Below, piece by piece: positions 57,651 to 64,000 of a DNA stretch of 64,000 nucleotides. Origin of the DNA: Cynocephalus volans (taxonomy: Eukaryota > Chordata > Mammalia > Dermoptera > Cynocephalidae). The notes beneath the pieces were generated by a model. The model did not search any database and had not been told where the DNA came from. It worked only from the letters and a program-made list of their open reading frames with translations. A program made the translations under genes and the position numbers. How positions within the stretch are numbered: position 1 is the first letter of the stretch; each line of letters starts with the position of its first letter. The stretch spans positions 95,310,427 to 95,374,426 of the forward strand of contig NC_084472.1 in the NCBI RefSeq assembly GCF_027409185.1, in the 5' to 3' direction.

Positions 57651-58560
57651 AATTGTGCTGGGCATTATTCATTGTCAGAATTTTGGTTACAACCACCATT
57701 CTACTTCCTGTTTCTATTCATTTGAGTACTTTAGATACCTCATATAAGTGAAATCGTATGGTAATGTCTCTTTGTGACTTGCTTATGTCCCTTAACATGA
57801 TGTCCTCAAGGTTCACCTATATTGTTATATGTGACAGGATTTCCTTCCCTTCTAAGGCTGAATGATATTCTTTGTGTGGGTATATCATGTTTTGTTTATC
57901 CATTCATTAGTTATGGACATTTGGGTTTTTTCACCTCTTGGCTATTGTGAATAATGCTGCTGTGAACATGGTTGTGCAAATATCTCTTCAAGATTTTGCT
58001 TTCGAGTCTTTTAGTGTATACCCAGAAGTGGGATTACTGGATCCTGTGGTAATTCTATTTAAAAAGTTGTGAAGAACCTCTATACTGTTTTTCATAATGG
58101 TTGTGCTATTTTGCAGTCCCACCAACAGTGTACAAGAGTTCCAGTTCCTCCACATCCTTGACAATGCTTGTTATTTTCTGTTTGTTTGTTGTTAATAGTG
58201 GTCATCATAACAAGTGTGAGATGATATCTTATTGTGGTTTCGATTTTCATTTCCCTGATGATTAGTGATATTGAGCATCTTTTCATGTGCGTGTCAGCCA
58301 TTTGTATATCTTCTTCAAGTCCTTTGTCCATTTTTAATCATGTTATTTGGTTTTTCTTTGTCAAGTTGTTGGAGTTCTTTATACTCTTATAGTCTGAGTA
58401 ATAACCCCTTATACGATATGTGATTTTCAAATATTTTCTCCTATTCTGTGTGTTGCCTTTTCACTTTTTTGATTGTGTCCTTTCATGCACAAAAATTTAT
58501 AAGTTTGATATAGGCCATTTATGTAGTTTTTCTTCTGTTCCCTGTGCCTTTGGTATCATA

Positions 58561-58774
58561 TACAGTCATTCATTGCATAACAGTGTTTCTGTCAATGACA
58601 GACCACATACGACACTGGTGGGAACAACAGGCTATACCATATAGCCTAGGTGTGTAGTAGGCTATACCATCTAGGTTTGTGTAAGTACAATCTGTGATGT
58701 TTGCACAATGATGAAGTTTCCTACCAACGCATTGCTCAGAATGTATCCCAGTTGTTAAGCAACACATGACTGTA
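58561..58774 (-). mobile_element. MER2 (Tigger-type) DNA transposon
   Basis: Ends TACAGTCATTCATTGCATAAC and GTTAAGCAACACATGACTGTA are imperfect inverted repeats with TA borders. The interior GGCTATACCATATAGCCTAGG and AGGCTATACCATCTAGGTTTG is diagnostic MER2 text. It is internally deleted and has no transposase. Confidence 0.92.
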
Positions 58775-59081
58775 CAAGAAAGCAGTGCCAACTCTGGTGT
58801 CATACAACCTTTATAGTTTTGAATCTTATGTTTATGTCTTTAATCCACTTGGAGTTAATTTTTGTATATGATATAACATAAGGGTCCATCTTCACTTTTT
58901 TGCATGTGGATATCCAGTTTTCCCAGCACCATTTGTTGAAAAGACTGTTCTTTACCCACTGAGTGTTCTTGGCATCCTTGTTGAGGATATACACGAGTGT
59001 TTATTTCTGGGTTCTCTATTCCACTGGTATATCTGTCTGTCTTTATGCTAGTACTACACTGTTTGATTGCTGTAAAATATA

Positions 59082-59162
59082 CGAGGGTACTTCAAAAAGT
59101 TCTTGGGATGATTCATATTATCTTTAATATTATTTTTCTGTAAACTTTTTGAAGTACCCTTG
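59082..59162. mobile_element. Mariner-like MITE, copy D (81 bp)
   Basis: CGAGGGTACTTCAAAAAGTTC and AAACTTTTTGAAGTACCCTTG form the inverted ends with TA on both sides. This copy has the best-preserved termini, and it is nested in the antisense L1. Confidence 0.9.
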
Positions 59163-59470
59163 TATATGGCTTTGTAATATATTTTGAAATTATGAAGTGT
59201 GGGTCCTCCAACTTTGTTCTGTTTCAAAATTGTTGTGGCTATTTGGGGGCTTCTTGAGAATCTATATGAGTTTTAAGATTAATTTTTTTATTTATGCAAA
59301 AAATGCCATTGGGATTTTGGTAGGAATTGTGTTGAATCTATAGGTTGCTTTGGGTAGTATAGACATCTTAAGATTAAGTCTTTAATCTAGGAACACAGGA
59401 TGTCTTTCCATTTATTTGTGTCTGCTTTAATTTCTTTCAGTAGCATTTTGTAGTTTTAATCGTAGGATTG

Positions 59471-60820
59471 TTATTTTAATTTCCACTTGAGAGTGCTGTC
59501 TACTTTGATGAAAGCAGGACAAATTTACATTTTTCTAGCTCAGTAAGAGGTTGTATCATGAAACCTAAGTTAACTGGTAACATGTGTTTGATTTTTTCCA
59601 AAGGTGTTTTAGCTCCTTAGAACTCCGCATGCAAGAACTCATCAGAATGTCCGATACTTAAGCTCTGATCCATGGAGTTTTCTCCCTAGAACCAAGGTTC
59701 TTGAGAAAGCAGGAATCCTTGTAACTGGTGTTATGTTCCTAGAGGGGAGGCCATGACAGCAGGTACAGGCCTGACCACTGTTGACTAGGCTCAGGTTGTT
59801 GACCTCTACTCTGAAGGAGGAGAGCTCTGGTACTCTTAGAGGCAGGAGGCTGTCATCTCTGTTCCCCTTATGAATAAAGAGGGCTGTGTGTGGATGGAAA
59901 ACAATAAGGCCCTCGAGTTGGAGCTGAGAGTGTCAAGAAGAGTGGCTTGTGAATGTGTGTCTTCTCTCTTGGTCACATTCCATCTGTGGTGTACACAGGG
60001 CCATGACCTTAGCCAACCTGGGCATTTTTTGGCCTTAGGAGAGTATGAGAGGGTCTGACAGGAGCTCATAGTTCCTAGCTCATCTCTTGCTATTCAGAGA
60101 AGCTATATGTAATAAGCATGTTGAGAAATCTCACCTATTCTCATTTTATTTCATTATAAAACTTTGCTATTCCGTAATGTTGCTACTAGGAAGAAAGTAG
60201 GTAATCTCCAACTTACCGAGAACCTACTTATTTCCTTTCTAAAAGTGTTATTTTAAGAAAATGTTAGTCTAGTGCAATGACTACATGTCTCTTGAACTCA
60301 GACAAGCAGGTGTGGTCTGTGTTGTAATGTTCTAGCCAGCCAACTTTGGGGAGATTCAGATTGGCATGGAGAAGGAAATGTGGTGTCCTGTGGCAGTCAT
60401 CCCAGTAAAAGCTCTCTGGGTCCAAGTAGGTTGGGTCATCTGTTCTTGGTATGGGATTTTCCTCCAGAGTAGCAGTGCCAGAGCCCATGTCAAATTCTTT
60501 GGTAATTTTATTTCCTAAAATGTCTTTGCTGGAATTCTGAAATTACAGTTTGGGCCTTCGAACATCCCTTTTTGTGGCCCTTGTGTCTTCTGCTCCATGT
60601 TGTTCACCAGTCTAGTAACAAAGACAATAGAGGCAGGCAAGGTAGGGCGTCATCACAGAACAATTTCTAAGAGCTTTAGAGACTTGGATCTCACTTGTGG
60701 TGGGTTTTCATTCCCTTCAGTCACATCTTCCAGAGTGGTACGGGTGGATGGAGGTGGGCCGAGGACCTGCAGATAAGGAATTCCCCCTATTGCTATACCT
60801 ACTTGAAGACTCTCTTGATA
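59471..60820. other. Intron 4, nothing recognised
   Basis: Fairly GC-balanced unique sequence. Open frames near 59840-60070 and 60695-61021 lack motifs or splice context. Confidence 0.4.
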
Positions 60821-60824
60821 TGCT

Positions 60825-61265
60825 TGTTACTGAGCAAACGCTTGCTGTGCAGTGCACACAGAAGCCAATTATGGCATCAGTTATTGAGAAAAGGAAAGGC
60901 TTTATTTTGTGATTTTGACTGGCATGGAGACAGGAGGCAGGGCACCTCAAATCTGTCTCCCCAGTTCAGGGGCTGTGAAGGATTTAAGGGGTATTTGACA
61001 GCCCCGATTGGCTTACTCTGACTTAGGCCATATGACTAGGTGAAAGTGGATTCGATAGTTGCATTCAGGCCACATATGATAATGAAGCAAAACTGATGGG
61101 CTGGCTTTGAGTTGAGAGCTGATTGACTGGGCTTGAATTCAGTCCTTTGGCGGAGGATTTTGTTTCCTTGGTTCTGGAGGTCACCTGGAGGGCAAGGTCT
61201 TTCTCTTGGTGTATGCTTAGCTTACGTCCTGCAAAACAACCGGTAGAATAACTTGAGATAGGAAA
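60825..61265 (-). repeat. Possible ERV LTR, antisense
   Basis: The segment TTATTGAGAAAAGGAAAGGC, followed by TTTATTTTG (an inverted AATAAA), and the later GGAGACAGGAGGCAGGGCACC resemble an LTR in reverse. Borders and family are uncertain, and no duplication was found. Confidence 0.35.
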
Positions 61266-61439
61266 ATAAAACCAGTTTCAGCTAATTTTAGTTGGTTTCA
61301 TGCTTAGGAAGATGCTTGACTTCCAGGAAGTAAACGGTTGCTTGATGAAGTCCAGGAAACCCCATCTGAACGATCTTTGTATCGCAATAAGATTGATTGA
61401 GTGGTATGAAAGCAAAATGTGTGTTGAGCAACAACATCA

Positions 61440-61700
61440 ACTACTATAACCGTTGCTTCTGCTAACATTTCTTTTGGATCTAATGATTTATCAAGTGCTT
61501 TGTTATGGGTGTTATTTGATTTGATCCTTCTTTCAACCCTGTGAGATATTATTGCTGTAGTATCAGTTTTAGAGATTAGAAAACCAAAGCATTCAGTGTA
61601 GTTTGGCTTCCCCAAGGGTCATAAAGTTGCTAAATCAGGGCCAGGGTCTAAGCTGCTGATTTCTGATTCTCAATGGCAAGATCCTAACAAGGCACCCAGC
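61440..61700 (-). repeat. MIR SINE, antisense
   Basis: TTGATCCTTCTTTCAACCCTG, AGTTTTAGAGATTAGAAAACC and GTTGCTAAATCAGGGCCAGGG match inverted MIR order. Confidence 0.6.
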
Positions 61701-61789
61701 GTTTCCACTGTGGTCATTGCTTCCAGGGATGCACAGAAAGAGTAAATCCTTTCTTACCACTTATAAAATCAACACCTGAGAAACAAAAA

Positions 61790-62000
61790 TAATAAAGCAG
61801 TTATGTTGTGTGGTAGTGTGTGGCACGTTGGGAAATCAGAACTAGAAATCTGCATGAGCTGGAAGGTCAGGGAGGAGGCTTCTTGAAGGAGGTGGAACTT
61901 GGATTGGCCCTTGAAGTATGGATGAGATTTGGGAAGACAGGACAGGAGTATCCGGGGAGGGCACCAGAGGCAGGAATTCACAGTGTGTACCAGGGACACA
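61790..62000 (+). repeat. Ancient repeat fragment
   Basis: GGAGGAGGCTTCTTGAAGGAG, followed by TTGGCCCTTGAAGTATGGATG and ACCAGAGGCAGGAATTCAC, fits the unnamed ancient family. Confidence 0.45.
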
Positions 62001-62436
62001 AAAATAACCTGACGACTTGACTACTGCACTTATACTTTATGGAAATTGTCTCCCAGTGTCAGGCTGTCTTTCAGTCGAATACAGGCAGTTCAAGTTTTCT
62101 CAGCTAGCAGACTGGAGAATTACAGTTTGTCCCTTTTTAATGAAAGGAATGCTCAGTTGTCACTGTCGTGCCTCATACAGAGAGCTCTTGGAGAGAAGGG
62201 ACAGTGTGACAGGACACTAATGGACATCTTGCTTTCCTTCAGGATGATTACTTAGAATCAGCAGCACTTCACTCCTTTAAAGTCGCTTGTAATTGTAATT
62301 TCCTTGAAATAGCCTCTCCTGTAACTTGATTAAGAAAACTTAAACATGCAGCCAATAAGTACAGTGAAATGGAATTTCTGGTGGCAGTTGGCAAAGCAAG
62401 ATGGCCTAAAAATTTCTTTGTATTTTCCGGTGACAG

Positions 62437-62565
62437 GTTTGTGACTCTTATCCTACTGAACTGTATGTTCCCAAATCAGCCACAGCACACATCATAGTGG
62501 GGAGTTCGAAATTCCGGAGTAGACGGCGATTTCCTGCCCTTTCTTATTACTATAAAGATAACCAC
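62437..62565 (+). CDS. MTMR7: MTMR7 exon 5 (residues 157-199, start of phosphatase domain)
   Basis: The 129 bp exon, phase 0 at both ends, encodes VCDSYPTELYVPKSATAHII, VGSSKFRSRRRFPALSYYYK and DNH. The C(D/E)(S/T)YP.ELYVP and GSSKFRSRRRFP segments form the conserved N-terminal portion of the myotubularin phosphatase domain. Human MTMR7 from memory has FPVLSYYYK where this sequence has FPALSYYYK. The acceptor is GGTGACAG and the donor is CAC|GTAAGT. No further coding exon is visible in the remaining 1.4 kb, so the window ends within intron 5. The next expected exon should begin with the family's A(S/A)ICR.SQPLSG segment. Confidence 0.95.
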
Positions 62566-64000
62566 GTAAGTCTCAAGGCATGCTTTTGTTTTAAACTTTG
62601 CTTTTCTTGTTTATCATGAACAGGCATTTTCTAGCTGCCTTCTGATCTGTGTGTGTGTATGCGTGTGTTTGAATTCTTGTTAAAGGTGTGTGTATATTCT
62701 TGTGTATGGTGTGATACAATACAACTATGCTTAACTCCTTATCTCATGGAGAAGTTGACATGTTTATTTGACAGTAAAGTAATGGGATAGATTCAGAAGA
62801 TACCTAAACTTAATCATCCAACTGAATACTGTCCTCTTGTAAGTAAGTCACCCTGGGAGGCTCTAGGCTTACTCAAACAATGATGGAGATCCTTTGGTAT
62901 GCCTGTTTTAGAAAAGTCTCTGAAGTCCATGGCACATTTTGTTTTCTTTTTCTTTTTTTTTTTTAATGGCATATTCTTTTGAGTAGCCTCAGTATAAGAA
63001 ATCTTTGTTTATGGAGAGAGTAGGTCTTATTTTTTAAGTATTATATGTAAAAGCTGGAATTAGGTTTGTCTGTAACAGAGACCCTAGGTAATAGTAACTT
63101 TAACAAGGTAGAACTCTGTTTTCTCTCATGTAAAACTCCAAACAAAGGTGGGCAGTCCAGGCCTGGTATCCTGGCTCTATACCACTCAGCCCTCAGTGAC
63201 CCAAGCTCATTCCACCTTTCTGCTCTGCCATCCCTAGGATTTGACCCTCATCTGTGTGGTGCAAGAGATGACTTTAGTACCAGCCATCACCTCCACACTC
63301 CAGGCAGTGGATGCAGGAAGGGCTAATGGTGCACTCCCAGCTTTTTGAGGCAGGCTCCCAGAAACTTCCATGGGACACTTCTGCTCACATCCCATTTGTC
63401 AGACCTGCACAGGGCAAGCGAGAAAATAGTCTTATGGGTAGCCATTATAAATAACTAAAAACTGGAGTTGCATTTCTGTGGAGGACAGGAAAACAAATTT
63501 GGAGGAAGAAGATGGTCTTTGCCACCCACTTCAAAAGTATTTTGGCTCCAGCCAAGTGAGAAAGTTCAGTTTTCAAGCTAGATAATACAGTTTTGGATTC
63601 AAGGCCAAGTGAGGCTATAAACAATTGAGAGGCGTGTGTGTGTCAGTGTGAGTGTGTATGCACATACTTGCATTTATTAGAGCAGAGTCTGAGTCAGGTC
63701 TAAAGGAGGCTTCCAAAAATATTTTGAGCAATGATAGCTTTACCAGAGCAAGCCTGTAGCCTCTGTGTACCTACTTTAAAGGAAAATATTCATTTAAGTG
63801 GTGTAAATTCTGTTGAATGGATATAAATTATCTTATCTTATTTTTAGTTACACTCCTTGTTCTTGGTCTTTTCCTAGTCCTGAAATTGGGTCTAAAGAAA
63901 GAACGTATTTTATTAATATCCTGTGTTTATTGGCTTCAAATATATTTCAGCCTGTACAGAACTGGAGCAGTGGTTAGAAGCAAAGGAAGACATGAATCTC
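62566..64000. other. MTMR7 intron 5 (incomplete)
   Basis: No further MTMR7 exon is seen. Short (GT)n tracts occur near 62650 and 63630. Nothing else is recognised. Confidence 0.5.

Larger units (their letters stand above)
57655..59470 (-). mobile_element. L1 3' half, antisense, with two nested DNA transposons
   Basis: TCATATAAGTGAAATCGTATG, CAGAAGTGGGATTACTGGATC, TCCAGTTTTCCCAGCACCATT and GCTTTAATTTCTTTCAGTAGC follow inverted L1 3' UTR and ORF2. MER2 at 58561 and a mariner-like MITE at 59082 interrupt it. Confidence 0.85.
8971..64000 (+). other. MTMR7: MTMR7 gene body, 5' part (exons 1-5 and introns; gene continues past window)
   Basis: The five exons listed separately join in frame to give 199 codons (8+41+54+53+43, with the phase-1 junction codon between exons 3 and 4). 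The product closely follows my recollection of mammalian MTMR7 and fits it better than the paralogues MTMR6 and MTMR8: VENVRLVDR, ALGTLYLTATHVIFVEN and MGLPN.YWQLSDVNRDYR are MTMR7-like. Introns measure about 31.3 kb, 1.6 kb, 7.7 kb and 12.5 kb, and intron 5 is incomplete. All introns start GT and end AG. MTMR7 is an endomembrane/cytosolic 3-phosphatase of phosphatidylinositol 3-phosphate and inositol 1,3-bisphosphate that partners with the inactive MTMR9. The catalytic CSDGWDR motif and the C-terminal coiled coil must lie in later exons. No second gene is recognisable inside the introns. Confidence 0.93.

Noticed and set aside
60695-61021. Open frame of 108 codons on +
   Set aside because: It shares the region with an antisense LTR-like repeat and with other-frame open stretches; no domain or splice signal supports it.

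Overview
This is a mammalian nuclear genome window. It has long introns with canonical splice sites, one GC-rich promoter island, and a background of LINE-1, LINE-2, MIR, ERVL-MaLR LTRs and small DNA transposons. There are no Alu elements (not a typical primate) and no rodent B1/B2. Three tRNA-derived SINEs are present; two of them are young and flanked by perfect target-site duplications. They resemble the tRNA-Ile-derived t-SINEs described from dermopterans, so a colugo (flying lemur, e.g. Galeopterus) is my best guess. That is inference from remembered repeat families, not a database search.

The only protein-coding gene I can support is the 5' part of MTMR7 (myotubularin-related protein 7) on the + strand. 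Five coding exons are visible: 8971-8994, 40249-40371, 41929-42091, 49760-49917 and 62437-62565. They splice in frame into the first 199 residues, covering the PH-GRAM domain and the start of the myotubularin phosphatase domain. The catalytic Cys-X5-Arg exon and the C-terminal half lie beyond the right edge. Exon 1 sits in a CpG island (about 8390-9260) with no TATA box that I could see, and its start codon has an ideal Kozak context.

Layout: 1-8.4 kb is intergenic upstream sequence with MaLR LTRs, an L1 3' end and an old t-SINE. 8.4-9.3 kb is the promoter island. 9.3-40.2 kb is intron 1, about 31 kb, holding a complete MaLR provirus (11068-13459), a solo LTR of the same subfamily, two L2 fragments, several L1 fragments in both orientations, a young truncated L1 (20761-21210), a CpG-rich ERV LTR (34245-34666) and a young t-SINE. 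Introns 2-5 hold four copies (with one in intron 1) of an 81-82 bp mariner-like MITE family across the window, another young t-SINE, MER2 and hAT-type MITEs, and long antisense L1s.

The most unusual object is at 44549-45071. It is a roughly 520 bp retroposed element with about three GC-rich units of 105 bp, a pyrimidine-rich stretch, an AATAAA signal and an A-rich tail, flanked by a perfect 18 bp target-site duplication. Its architecture recalls the composite VNTR retrotransposons (SVA, LAVA) of hominoids, but the sequence is not one I recognise. It is the best candidate in the window for an undescribed element family.
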